Positions 1-5,760 of a stretch of 29,450 bases of DNA are shown one piece after another (within the stretch, counting starts at the first letter, position 1; every line of letters begins with the position of its first letter). The DNA is taken from positions 1 through 29,450 of the IMG/VR virus record IMGVR_UViG_3300031576_001300, one strand, 5' to 3'. The notes below the pieces were generated by a model. That model did not search any database, was not told where the DNA came from, and saw only the letters and a program-made list of their open reading frames with translations. A program made the translations under genes and the position numbers. The stretch is from a virus.

Positions 1-231
1 TTAAGACTCTTCGGCTTCTTTGATAAGTTGGCTTAAAGGAACTTTGAGGGCGGTTGCGATGTTTTTGGCAACACCGATACTTAAGTCAACTTTGCCGAGC
101 TCGATAGAGCTCACATATGTCCGATGAATTTTAGCTTTCTCGGCAAAGATAATTTGAGACCACCCAAGCTCATGCCGCCGACGGCGGACCGCTGTTCCAA
201 GGCTTAAGAGGATTTGATTTTTGGATTTCAC
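1..231 (-). CDS. XRE-family helix-turn-helix regulator
   Basis: A 76-residue protein that is almost entirely one lambda-repressor-like HTH domain (about residues 8-70). The family signature is visible: an R-rich helix 1, 'WSQIIFAEKAKIHRTYVSSIELGK' split over helices 2-3, and a final helix ending LSQLIKEAE. It has no second domain, so it probably acts as a small dimeric DNA-binding protein. The start is GTG at 229-231; this GTG overlaps the TGA stop of the upstream XRE gene (GTGA), so the two are probably translated together. The pair lies to the left of the phage immunity region and could be phage or flanking host regulators. Its target is unknown, and a palindrome at 480-500 in front of the operon is the obvious candidate. 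Confidence 0.85.
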   Translation of the reverse strand: MKSKNQILLSLGTAVRRRRHELGWSQIIFAEKAKIHRTYVSSIELGKVDLSIGVAKNIATALKVPLSQLIKEAEES

Positions 232-446
232 GAGTCCAGAAGCTTCCAGGCAGGAATCTTTAAAACCTTGGCGAGTTTTTCAATCGTATCGATTGTGACG
301 GCACCCGGTTTTTTTGATTCGAGCATTTGGTAGTATCGGGCGCTCACTCCAATTAATTCGGCCATGCGCTCTTGAGTAAGCCCGGATTGCGTCCGTTCTT
401 GCCTTAATTTTCGAGCGAATTCCAGCCTCAATTTAGGGATTGACAT
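228..446 (-). CDS. XRE-family helix-turn-helix regulator
   Basis: A 72-residue single-domain HTH protein. Helices 2-3 read LTQERMAELIGVSARYYQML, the typical XRE recognition unit, followed by a C-terminal helix pair (TIDTIEKLAKVLKIPAWKLL). The frame is open to 518, but I chose the ATG at 444-446: a GGGAG ribosome site sits just upstream, and the longer N-terminus has no HTH-family character. The gene overlaps the next XRE gene by a GTGA junction. A possible -10 (ATTATC on the + strand, 454-459) is so close to the ATG that the mRNA leader would be almost absent. It probably regulates its own promoter through the inverted repeats at 462-472 and 480-500. Confidence 0.85.
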   Translation of the reverse strand: MSIPKLRLEFARKLRQERTQSGLTQERMAELIGVSARYYQMLESKKPGAVTIDTIEKLAKVLKIPAWKLLDS

Positions 447-461
447 GCTCCCAATTATCAA

Positions 462-472
462 GGCGAATCGCC
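462..472. promoter_or_regulatory. Small palindrome between XRE promoter and operator
   Basis: GGCGA-A-TCGCC is a perfect 5-bp inverted repeat around one base. It lies between the likely -10 of the leftward XRE operon and the larger palindrome at 480-500. It may be a second, weaker regulator site. Short palindromes of this size also arise by chance. Confidence 0.3.
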
Positions 473-479
473 AAATTGA

Positions 480-500
480 CCACGAAGGTACACTTCGTGG
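480..500. promoter_or_regulatory. Perfect palindromic operator candidate
   Basis: CCACGAAG, five bases, then CTTCGTGG: perfect 8-bp arms in the gap between the leftward XRE pair and the rightward small zinc-binding gene. It overlaps the likely -35 of the leftward promoter and lies just upstream of the rightward promoter at 508-536. That position suits control of both directions by a dimeric HTH protein, most simply one of the two XRE proteins beside it. Confidence 0.55.
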
Positions 501-507
501 TATTGTG

Positions 508-536
508 TTGCCAGACAAATTGCGGCCGTTTAGTAT
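508..536 (+). promoter_or_regulatory. Sigma-70-like promoter for the small zinc-binding gene
   Basis: TTGCCA (508-513), a 17-base spacer, then TAGTAT (531-536). Spacing is ideal and four of six bases match in each box. Transcription would start near 543, about 40 bases before the GTG at 584. The palindrome at 480-500 lies directly upstream. Confidence 0.45.
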
Positions 537-583
537 GGCCTTTAGGTGGCCGCCCTATAGTGGACCAAGAGGCAAGACTTTAC

Positions 584-790
584 GTGAAGAAATTAGAATT
601 AAAATGTCGTGTTTGTAAGAGGGTCTTGTCGAAAAGGAGGGCTTTAAAGCTTGGCCGTGCGATTTACTGCCCGACCCATTATTTCGGTATGATGAAGCAA
701 TTTCAGAAGGAAGATCCGAGACGTTTCGAGATCGAGATCAATGCACTTAAGAAGGAAGGGGCTCTAAAAAAACACGCTCTAGACGGTTAA
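584..790 (+). CDS. Small CxxC/CxxH zinc-binding protein
   Basis: A 68-residue basic protein with C8-x2-C11 and C29-x2-H32, a likely treble-clef or zinc-knuckle site (CRVC ... CPTH), then a charged helical tail. The frame is open from 440, but the upstream part overlaps the operator region and starts inside the divergent gene. I prefer GTG at 584, preceded by AAGAGG and placed about 40 bases after a good promoter. I do not recognise a family. Such proteins in phage early regions are often host-takeover or regulatory factors, but that is only context. Its last codons lie inside a hairpin that serves as terminator for the opposite strand. Confidence 0.5.
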   Translation: MKKLELKCRVCKRVLSKRRALKLGRAIYCPTHYFGMMKQFQKEDPRRFEIEINALKKEGALKKHALDG

Positions 791-805
791 TTACCACCTA
801 GAGCG
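766..805 (-). terminator. Rho-independent terminator of the S24 repressor gene
   Basis: Read on the - strand: CGCTCTAG, GT, GGT, a five-base loop, ACC, GT, CTAGAGCG, then TGTTTTTTT. The outer arms (775-782 and 798-805) are perfect and the seven-T run comes from A766-A772. It sits about 65 bases past the repressor stop codon and overlaps the end of the convergent zinc-binding gene. On the + strand the hairpin has no T run. Confidence 0.8.
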
Positions 806-870
806 CGGACTTAAGAACCTCGCTTGGGCCACCTTACAACAGCCGCTAGTATATCTTAAATCCCACCGCC

Positions 871-1554
871 TTAAAATCTTTTCTTACACTCAACTATTTT
901 TCCAATAATGGTTATTCTTTTATCAAACTCCTTTTTCGTGAGCTTGATATCGGGGTAGAGCCCCTCGTCCGATAAGTGATGAAGAAAGACTTTATCGTTT
1001 TGTATTTTTATCTGCTTAAACGTCGCCTCATCGTGGTTAAATCGAACGACGATATAATCGCCGCCTTTCCACTTAGCACTCGGATCCACGGTAATAATAT
1101 CGTCGCGGCTAAATACCGGCTCCATGCAGCTATCTTTGATTTTTAAGGCAAAAAGATGCTCACCTTTAAGATCAGTCGTAGTCCTGCCTTCGACGTTTTT
1201 AATTTGAGCCACGTTCTTGCCCTTGGCAATATGAGCCGCACTTGCCCATGAAAGAATCGGTATTTCATCGGTAGGGGGTGGGGGAAGGGTAACCTCGATT
1301 TCTCTGCCCATGAGCTTCGAGGCGTCTTCGCCAAGCACTCGCTTATACGAAAAGTCCATAAGCTTTTGTGTCTCGGTTTTGTCAGCATCAAGTGCTTTTG
1401 CGATCAAAGCCATGGACTTAGGCTTAGGCGTGGGTTTCTTACCGCTACAGAGCTGATAAATATAGGGGCGGGTTTTTCTGATGCGGCGGGCAAGTTCCAC
1501 CTTATACATATCCTTGCGCTCGATCAGTTCAGTCAAATACTGCGGAAATTCCAT
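871..1554 (-). CDS. CI-like repressor: HTH plus S24 (LexA-like) domain
   Basis: A 227-residue protein with an N-terminal HTH (about 1-60), a Pro-rich linker (residues 91-94), and a C-terminal S24 domain (about 98-227). It would bind the operators facing the divergent Cro-like gene and hold lysogeny. The usual G-D-S-M-E-P nucleophile motif reads D-S-C-M-E-P, so aligned Ser becomes Cys143; the partner Lys is K180 (ATFKQIK). The usual Ala-Gly cleavage site after the S-W motif reads Ala106-Ala107. Both changes suggest poor or no RecA-stimulated self-cleavage. The start is ATG 1552-1554, with GGAG five bases upstream, rather than GTG 1560. Promoter at 1589-1617 and terminator at 766-805 are both visible. 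Confidence 0.92.
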   Translation of the reverse strand: MEFPQYLTELIERKDMYKVELARRIRKTRPYIYQLCSGKKPTPKPKSMALIAKALDADKTETQKLMDFSYKRVLGEDASKLMGREIEVTLPPPPTDEIPILSWASAAHIAKGKNVAQIKNVEGRTTTDLKGEHLFALKIKDSCMEPVFSRDDIITVDPSAKWKGGDYIVVRFNHDEATFKQIKIQNDKVFLHHLSDEGLYPDIKLTKKEFDKRITIIGKIVECKKRF

Positions 1555-1586
1555 AGTCACTCCAAAGTGTATTTAATCGTCTGCAT

Positions 1587-1603
1587 AAAGTATACGATAC
1601 TTT
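1587..1603. promoter_or_regulatory. Operator: AAAGTAT-ACG-ATACTTT
   Basis: A perfect 7-bp inverted repeat with a three-base centre, 17 bp in all, the usual size for a phage repressor operator. It lies on the -10 of the repressor promoter. A related half-site (ACGATAG on the - strand) lies on the -10 of the Cro-like gene at 1660-1665. Confidence 0.65.
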
Positions 1604-1617
1604 TTGGTTATCTTCAA
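1589..1617 (-). promoter_or_regulatory. Promoter of the S24 repressor gene
   Basis: On the - strand: TTGAAG (1612-1617), 17 bases, TATACT (1589-1594). The -10 matches five of six consensus bases at ideal spacing. The palindrome at 1587-1603 covers the -10, as expected for autoregulation or Cro repression. Confidence 0.7.
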
Positions 1618-1635
1618 AGTTTTTTTAGAAAAAGA

Positions 1636-1665
1636 TTGACAAAAAAGGGAAGCATTTGCTATCGT
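1636..1665 (+). promoter_or_regulatory. Promoter of the Cro-like gene
   Basis: Consensus TTGACA (1636-1641), 18 bases, TATCGT (1660-1665). The expected transcription start is about 1672-1674, only a few bases before the ATG at 1676. There is no ribosome site in between, so the message is probably leaderless or nearly so. Confidence 0.75.
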
Positions 1666-1675
1666 TTCTGTTGCC

Positions 1676-1915
1676 ATGCATAAAAAATCCAAAGAAATAG
1701 GAAGGCGAATTAGGACAGCTCGACAGAGGGCGGGGCTCTCAAGGCGAGAACTCATGCTTAGTTTGCGCTCGCGCGGAATCGATGTCGTTGAAGCGACGAT
1801 ATTTAACTGGGAAAACGGAGGTAGTATTCCGACAGCTGAGAAGCTTCCGATCTTGGCCGCGGCACTCGGCGTAACTGCTGAATTTTTTTTATCGAATAAC
1901 GAAAGCAAACGGTAA
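1676..1915 (+). CDS. Cro-like XRE regulator, probably leaderless
   Basis: A 79-residue single HTH protein, divergent from the S24 repressor. Helices 2-3 are LSRRELMLSLRSRGIDVVEATIFNWE split across a slightly long turn, followed by IPTAEKLPILAAALGVTAEFF. It has no peptidase domain, so it takes the Cro position in the CI/Cro pair and would shut off the repressor and open the early genes. A strong promoter ends 10 bases before its ATG, and no Shine-Dalgarno is present. The following gene starts four bases after its stop, so it heads the early operon. Confidence 0.85.
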   Translation: MHKKSKEIGRRIRTARQRAGLSRRELMLSLRSRGIDVVEATIFNWENGGSIPTAEKLPILAAALGVTAEFFLSNNESKR

Positions 1916-1919
1916 TCTT

Positions 1920-2162
1920 TTGTCGAAAGAGACCAATAAAGAAAAAGTTTTAAATCTCCTGAAAGACCGAAAACCGCATTTTAGCGCGGAGTTTCGGGAT
2001 GCGCTCGGGCTTTTAGAATACCGAAAACGAATCATGGAATTAAGAGAGGAGGGCTACATCATCGAAGCGTTCAGGATCGGAAAGCGCCCGGCGTATCAGC
2101 TGGTCGGTCATATGACGGAAAAAATTCAGGACGAAAAGGGGCAGAAAAAATGGGGGTTTTGA
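1920..2162 (+). CDS. Small winged-helix DNA-binding protein (phage HTH_39-like)
   Basis: An 80-residue protein. The segment EKVLNLLKDRK, then EFRDALGLLEYRKRIMELREEGYIIEAF (in two halves), then RPAYQLV has the helix-helix-strand-strand spacing of small winged-helix proteins common in phages. The Gly-Tyr-Ile-Ile wing is typical. The start is TTG at 1920 with a poor ribosome site, four bases after the Cro-like gene, so translation is probably coupled. It probably acts as an early regulator or replication accessory; the target is unknown. Confidence 0.65.
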   Translation: MSKETNKEKVLNLLKDRKPHFSAEFRDALGLLEYRKRIMELREEGYIIEAFRIGKRPAYQLVGHMTEKIQDEKGQKKWGF

Positions 2163-2166
2163 TTTC

Positions 2167-2514
2167 ATGAAAATTGTTTTAATCGGATCCACGGGTTACC
2201 GCGAGAAATTCGAAGTCCAGAAAGCGATCTTTAGCTCAATGAGTCATGAGGTCATGATGCCGGCCTTTGATGATCACCCGGTGTTTAACGAGCTTGAGCT
2301 TTGCGAATATAACCGGCTTCTGATTGAGGAGGCCGATGAAGTTCACGTTATTTGGGATGGCAGAAGCGTTGGCACCGTCTTTGACTTCGGGATGGCCTTT
2401 GCGCTTCGAAAGCCCATCCGAATTGTTTACATCGAACCGAAAACGATTGCTGGCGTCATGAAGCTGTATGCCCAAGCTTTTTCGAAAAATGGAGGTCACA
2501 AATGCGCTGGTTAA
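2167..2514 (+). CDS. Nucleoside 2-deoxyribosyltransferase-like protein
   Basis: A 115-residue Rossmann-type protein. The N-terminus MKIVLIGSTGYREKF is the first strand and loop; ADEVHVIWDGRSVGTVFDF holds the later strand with a conserved D-G and a G-T-x-x-D-F-G-M-A motif, as in the DUF4406 and nucleoside deoxyribosyltransferase-like group. These enzymes or folds handle nucleosides or nucleotides. The exact reaction cannot be assigned from sequence. The ATG follows a GGGG stretch and lies four bases after the previous stop. Its end overlaps the next small gene. Confidence 0.6.
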   Translation: MKIVLIGSTGYREKFEVQKAIFSSMSHEVMMPAFDDHPVFNELELCEYNRLLIEEADEVHVIWDGRSVGTVFDFGMAFALRKPIRIVYIEPKTIAGVMKLYAQAFSKNGGHKCAG

Positions 2515-2669
2515 AAGAGTATCTGAAATGGCTTAAAGAATCGCTTCCGATTATCGAAGGTCGGCGCGTTCATTTCACGAAAGATTCGCTCATTCTTCTG
2601 CTTGTAATCGTGAGCGCCCTTTTGACTGGCTTTTATGTGCTTGGGATCTTGGCAGGGATGAACTTTTAG
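2502..2669 (+). CDS. Short membrane protein in the early operon
   Basis: A 55-residue ORF with an excellent ribosome site (GGAGG six bases before ATG). It begins with a basic amphipathic stretch (MRWLKEYLKWLKE) and has one clear membrane segment (LILLLVIVSALLTGFYVLGI). It overlaps the end of the deoxyribosyltransferase-like gene by 13 bases. I do not recognise a family. Superinfection exclusion or another membrane-targeted early function would be consistent, but nothing proves it. Confidence 0.6.
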   Translation: MRWLKEYLKWLKESLPIIEGRRVHFTKDSLILLLVIVSALLTGFYVLGILAGMNF

Positions 2670-2693
2670 AGGTCGTAATGACCGGAGAGCTTG

Positions 2694-3071
2694 ATGGTCA
2701 ATCCCTGGAAAAGTTTATCGAAAATAAACCCGCAGCGAGAATCGGGCAACCGGCAGATCTGCAACTGCGTTTACCAAGCCTTGATCCGCGCGGGGCTCAC
2801 GGCCTCGGAATACAAAGTGTGTTTGTTCGTTATCGATAAAACATGGGGCTTCAACAAAAATTTCGACACGATTGTTGCCCAGCAGTTTCAGGAAGCAACG
2901 GGGTTATCGGAGCGCATGGTGCGAAAAGTGACGCATGACTTGAAATCTAAACGAATCGTTTACTTCGAGCCCTCTAAAAGGGTGCATCGTGGTTCACCCT
3001 TTAATCAGTATTTGTTCAACAAACATTACGACACGTGGCTTTTAAAAAGATCGAAGCGGGGCTGTGGATAA
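2694..3071 (+). CDS. Replication protein O, N-terminal domain
   Basis: A 125-residue protein matching the N-terminal origin-binding domain of phage replication protein O: NCVYQALIRAGLTASEYKV, then VIDKTWGFNKNFDTI, EATGLSERMVRKVTHDL and KRIVYF, a winged-helix fold. Lambda O has a further C-terminal part that recruits the helicase loader; here it is missing, so either a short form or help from another protein is needed. I chose ATG 2694 (GGAGA five bases upstream) over TTG 2691. An inverted repeat inside its 3' end and iterons just downstream indicate that it binds its own neighbourhood, as lambda O does. Confidence 0.85.
   Translation: MVNPWKSLSKINPQRESGNRQICNCVYQALIRAGLTASEYKVCLFVIDKTWGFNKNFDTIVAQQFQEATGLSERMVRKVTHDLKSKRIVYFEPSKRVHRGSPFNQYLFNKHYDTWLLKRSKRGCG
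2977..3002. repeat. Inverted repeat inside the O gene
   Basis: AAAGGGTG (2977-2984) and CACCCTTT (2995-3002) are perfect 8-bp arms separated by 10 bases. The core AAAGGGTGCA also begins each iteron downstream, so this is probably part of the same protein-binding array. Confidence 0.55.
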
Positions 3072-3200
3072 GTCGCCGAAAGGGTGCAATAGCGTGTAGC
3101 GAAAGGGTGCAATAGCGTGTCAAAGAAGGGTGAACGCTATTGCACCCTCAATAGAAATATATAAAGAAACTCTTTCAATAGAAATAGAGCTTGTGGATAT
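3063..3200. other. Candidate phage replication origin
   Basis: Directly after the O gene, non-coding DNA holds four origin-type elements: a perfect DnaA box on the - strand (TGTGGATAA, 3063-3071); two 21-bp iterons (3077-3097 and 3100-3120, period 23) with a third reversed copy of the core (3134-3148); an AT-rich stretch with a 12-bp direct repeat TCAATAGAAATA (3148-3159 and 3175-3186); and a near-match DnaA box (TGTGGATAT, 3192-3200). The arrangement of initiator gene, iterons, melting region and DnaA boxes is that of a theta-type phage origin. The rest of this gap to 3357 has a possible promoter and nothing else I can read. Confidence 0.65.
3077..3148. repeat. Iterons: two direct 21-bp copies and one inverted 15-bp copy
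   Basis: CGAAAGGGTGCAATAGCGTGT occurs identically at 3077-3097 and 3100-3120. The segment 3134-3148 is the exact reverse complement of 3104-3118, giving a 15-bp perfect stem with a 15-base loop. Repeats of this kind beside an O gene are initiator-binding sites. Confidence 0.8.
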
Positions 3201-3271
3201 GTGGAAAACCGACAGCAAAAAGGGGAATTAATCCACGTGGAATAAAGATAGTGAAAATGCACCTTAGCACC

Positions 3272-3301
3272 TTGACGAAAAAGGATTTAATCGTTTGTAG
3301 T
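3272..3301 (+). promoter_or_regulatory. Possible promoter after the origin
   Basis: TTGACG (3272-3277), 18 bases, TGTAGT (3296-3301). The -35 matches five of six, the -10 four of six. It would drive the gene at 3358 and possibly the packaging genes. No other promoter-like site is obvious between the origin and 3793. Confidence 0.35.
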
Positions 3302-3357
3302 TCTCATTCCAGATTGAGGGGAGTAACCATCACAAAACAAGGCAAAGGAGAAAGTTC

Positions 3358-3618
3358 GTGAGCCCACTTAAGGACAAGGAGTTTCAGGATTCGATGATAA
3401 GAATAAGCCGACTAGCAACAGAGCTTTACGGGCTCATGGAGCATGGCACGACGATTGACGTGACGTTTCCCGAGTATCGGCCACCAAGGGCGGCGCTTAA
3501 AGAAATGAAACCAAACCGTTTGATTGTAACAAAGCCAGGGGATCACATGGCGATCACCGCAAAGGTTGGAGTGCTTGCGGCCGTGTCGCCGCCGGTTACG
3601 ACGAGACGCCGAAAATAA
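3358..3618 (+). CDS. Hypothetical protein, 86 residues
   Basis: Starts at GTG with GGAGA six bases upstream. The first half is a likely helix (MIRISRLATELYGLMEHG), followed by a beta-rich middle and a basic tail ending TTRRRK. I recognise no family. It stands alone between the origin and the packaging genes, with a possible promoter at 3272-3301. A basic, small, orphan protein at this place could be a late regulator or a DNA-binding accessory protein, but the sequence does not settle it. Confidence 0.6.
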   Translation: MSPLKDKEFQDSMIRISRLATELYGLMEHGTTIDVTFPEYRPPRAALKEMKPNRLIVTKPGDHMAITAKVGVLAAVSPPVTTRRRK

Positions 3619-3792
3619 TTCACGGGTCCTTCGGGGGCGGGTGGCGGTCGCGGGTCGGGCGAGGCGTTCGCTCTCCCTCCGCAAAAAATGCTTTTTTGGG
3701 TTTCCTCTTCCGCGAGGGTTTGCGGGTGAGAAATGAAATAGCCCGAAGTGGCTCAACGCGCGTGACTTACATACAAAAAAGGAACTTTTACA
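3619..3792. other. GC-rich non-coding spacer before the packaging genes, possible cos
   Basis: No gene. Bases 3627-3666 are very G-rich and hold GCGGGT at 3637-3642 and 3650-3655, with a third copy at 3722-3727. An A6-TGC-T6 stem lies at 3683-3697. Phages with GpA-type terminase usually cut at a cos site just upstream of the small terminase gene, and this is the only non-coding stretch of any size there, although a methyltransferase gene lies between. The cos assignment is inference from position. Confidence 0.25.
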
Positions 3793-5112
3793 ATGTCAAA
3801 AACGATTAAACAACCGGAAATACAACGTTTCCTCCTTTCCTCTCTGAAGCCCGACCCGGAAAACCCGAGGGAAATTTCCTCCGACGCTTTCTCCGGCCTA
3901 AAAGCAAGCCTCGAGCGCTTCGGATACGTCGATCTTTTGATTGTTAATAAACGAAACATGATGCTTGTTTCCGGTCACCAGCGTTACAAGGCGCTCACCG
4001 AAGCCGGCATTAACGAGGCCGATTGCATCGTCGTAGACCTCGACGACGTCGGCCATAAATCCTTGGCCGTCACGATGAATAACCAGCAGATCGTGGGCGC
4101 GTTTACCGCCGCGATCATTCCGATCTTGGAAAAATTACGCCAGGAAGCACCCGAAGAATATCTCGCCCTAAGGCTGGGTGAACTCCGAAAAGAAGTAGCA
4201 GAGTTTGAAGTCGAAAATAACGGCACGGGCGATACGGGGCCCGACGATATCCCCGAGAACGTGCCGGCCGTCACAAAGCCCGGCGACATTTGGGAGCTCG
4301 GAACTCATCGCCTCATGTGCGGCGATAGTACAAAATCTAGCGATGTCGAAAAACTTTTTAACGGAGAAAAAGGAAAACTCTTTTCGACGGATCCGCCGTA
4401 CCTCGTCGACTACACGGGCAAAGATCGCCCGGGCGGTGGTAAAGATTGGTCGGACAAGTACCACGAAATCGATATAAAAGACATCGAAGGATTTTTCCGG
4501 TCGATTTATGAAGTCGGCTTTCAATTTGTTGAAGAAAATAGCGCGATTTATATGTGGCACGCTGACAAGCGCGTCAGAGTGATCAACGATATTTTAGAGA
4601 GTTTAAACGTTCTTGTTCACCAAACAATAATTTGGGTAAAGCCCGCTCCTTTAATGACCTTTGCACTTTTTCCATGGAGGCATGAACCATGCCTTATGGG
4701 ATGGAAGAAAGCACACAAGCCGAATTTAAATGCGCCCGCCAAATGGAGCGACAAAAACGCTCTGACTAACAGCACTGTTTGGAAAATCGATTTAATGCGC
4801 TCGGGCGACCCGATGGATCCCGCCTATTATTCGGATATCTGGGAAATTGATTTTGACGGTAAGAAAAGAAATAGCGGCAAACTCCACCCAACGGTAAAGC
4901 CTACGGAGATATTTGCGATTCCAATGAGAATTCATACCCAGCCTGGCGATATTTGCTATGAGCCTTTTTCGGGGTCGGGCTCTCAGATTATCGCGGGTGA
5001 GCGTGTCAACCGCCGCGTTTTCGCCATGGAGGTTGAACCTCATTTTTGTGATGTCGCGGTCAGAAGGTGGGAGGACTTTACCGGCAAAAAAGCAAAGCTT
5101 ATCCGAAATTAA
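3793..5112 (+). CDS. ParB-domain / adenine-type DNA methyltransferase fusion
   Basis: A 439-residue two-domain protein. Residues about 8-110 are a ParB/Srx-like domain with ENPR (23-26) and SGHQRYKAL (60-68). Residues about 160-430 are an amino-methyltransferase with DPPY at 200-203 before FSGSG at 392-396, the beta-class order used by N6-adenine or N4-cytosine enzymes. LHPTVKP just before the SAM-binding part is also typical. It would methylate phage or host DNA, most likely to protect the genome from restriction; no endonuclease partner lies beside it. Target sequence unknown. It sits 15 bases before the small terminase, so methylation may be timed with packaging. ATG with GGAAC upstream. 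Confidence 0.92.
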   Translation: MSKTIKQPEIQRFLLSSLKPDPENPREISSDAFSGLKASLERFGYVDLLIVNKRNMMLVSGHQRYKALTEAGINEADCIVVDLDDVGHKSLAVTMNNQQIVGAFTAAIIPILEKLRQEAPEEYLALRLGELRKEVAEFEVENNGTGDTGPDDIPENVPAVTKPGDIWELGTHRLMCGDSTKSSDVEKLFNGEKGKLFSTDPPYLVDYTGKDRPGGGKDWSDKYHEIDIKDIEGFFRSIYEVGFQFVEENSAIYMWHADKRVRVINDILESLNVLVHQTIIWVKPAPLMTFALFPWRHEPCLMGWKKAHKPNLNAPAKWSDKNALTNSTVWKIDLMRSGDPMDPAYYSDIWEIDFDGKKRNSGKLHPTVKPTEIFAIPMRIHTQPGDICYEPFSGSGSQIIAGERVNRRVFAMEVEPHFCDVAVRRWEDFTGKKAKLIRN

Positions 5113-5127
5113 AAAGGCGGAACTTTT

Positions 5128-5760
5128 TTGAATGAACCGGAAAAGAAAAAATTCGATGTCGTTGAAATCGCCAAGAAAAAACGACACGCCTACCTTCTTG
5201 AGAAACTTCAAAAGTCGTCACTCACAAAATCCGAACTTGAAGATTTAAAGCAGCTCGAACATACCGAGCTGCCGGCAGGCGTCGTCGAATCTCAAAAAGA
5301 CGTCGCCAAGACTTTCGGCGTATCCGTTCGAACGATCCGAAACTGGATCAAAAACGGAATGCCGGCACGAAAAGAGGGCGGCTATGACCTTTCAGAAGTT
5401 TACCGCTGGAAGCTTAAAAAAGAAGGTGAGTCAGGTGAGCAAGGAAATCAAAAACATCACTGGGAAATTCATTACCGGCAATACAAAGCGCTTCTTGCCG
5501 AAATCGAATACCGAAAAGCATTGGGGGAGCTCGTCACGCGCGAGGAAGTTGAAGAAGGCCGGGTTCAACGGATCCTCACCGTTAAAAAGGCACTTCTCGG
5601 GTTGCCTGCGCGGTTGGCACCCCAGGTCGTCAATCTCGTCATCAAAAAAGCCGAAGAAATTATCCGTATCAGGATCGAGGAAATCATAAACGATTTTTCA
5701 AGGGGCGGGGATGGGAGCGTCAGTAATGAACGAAACGAAACCAGCGTGGTCGAGCCTTGA
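5128..5760 (+). CDS. terS: Terminase small subunit, Nu1-like
   Basis: A 210-residue protein with a winged helix-turn-helix at about residues 52-79 (ESQKDVAKTFGVSVRTIRNW followed by IKNGMP), the DNA-recognition part of Nu1-type small terminase, then GGYDLSEVYRW. The middle is a long charged helix (KALLAEIEYRKALGELVTRE) and the C-terminus is helical, probably for binding the large subunit. It starts at TTG with AAGGCGG upstream; there is no ATG alternative in this frame. It overlaps the large subunit by 50 bases, as expected for a coupled pair. It would bind cos and load the large subunit. Confidence 0.88.
   Translation: MNEPEKKKFDVVEIAKKKRHAYLLEKLQKSSLTKSELEDLKQLEHTELPAGVVESQKDVAKTFGVSVRTIRNWIKNGMPARKEGGYDLSEVYRWKLKKEGESGEQGNQKHHWEIHYRQYKALLAEIEYRKALGELVTREEVEEGRVQRILTVKKALLGLPARLAPQVVNLVIKKAEEIIRIRIEEIINDFSRGGDGSVSNERNETSVVEP

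Noticed and set aside
2678-2842. Alternative 54-residue frame starting at ATG 2678 across the O gene start
   Set aside because: No family character and overlaps the conserved first half of O; O has the better ribosome site.
3251-3360. 36-residue frame (GTG 3251) ending on the GTG of the gene at 3358
   Set aside because: No ribosome site and it contains the likely promoter; probably chance.
3683-3697. A6-TGC-T6 stem as a terminator after the gene at 3358
   Set aside because: The stem is almost only A-T with no GC-rich part; too weak to call.
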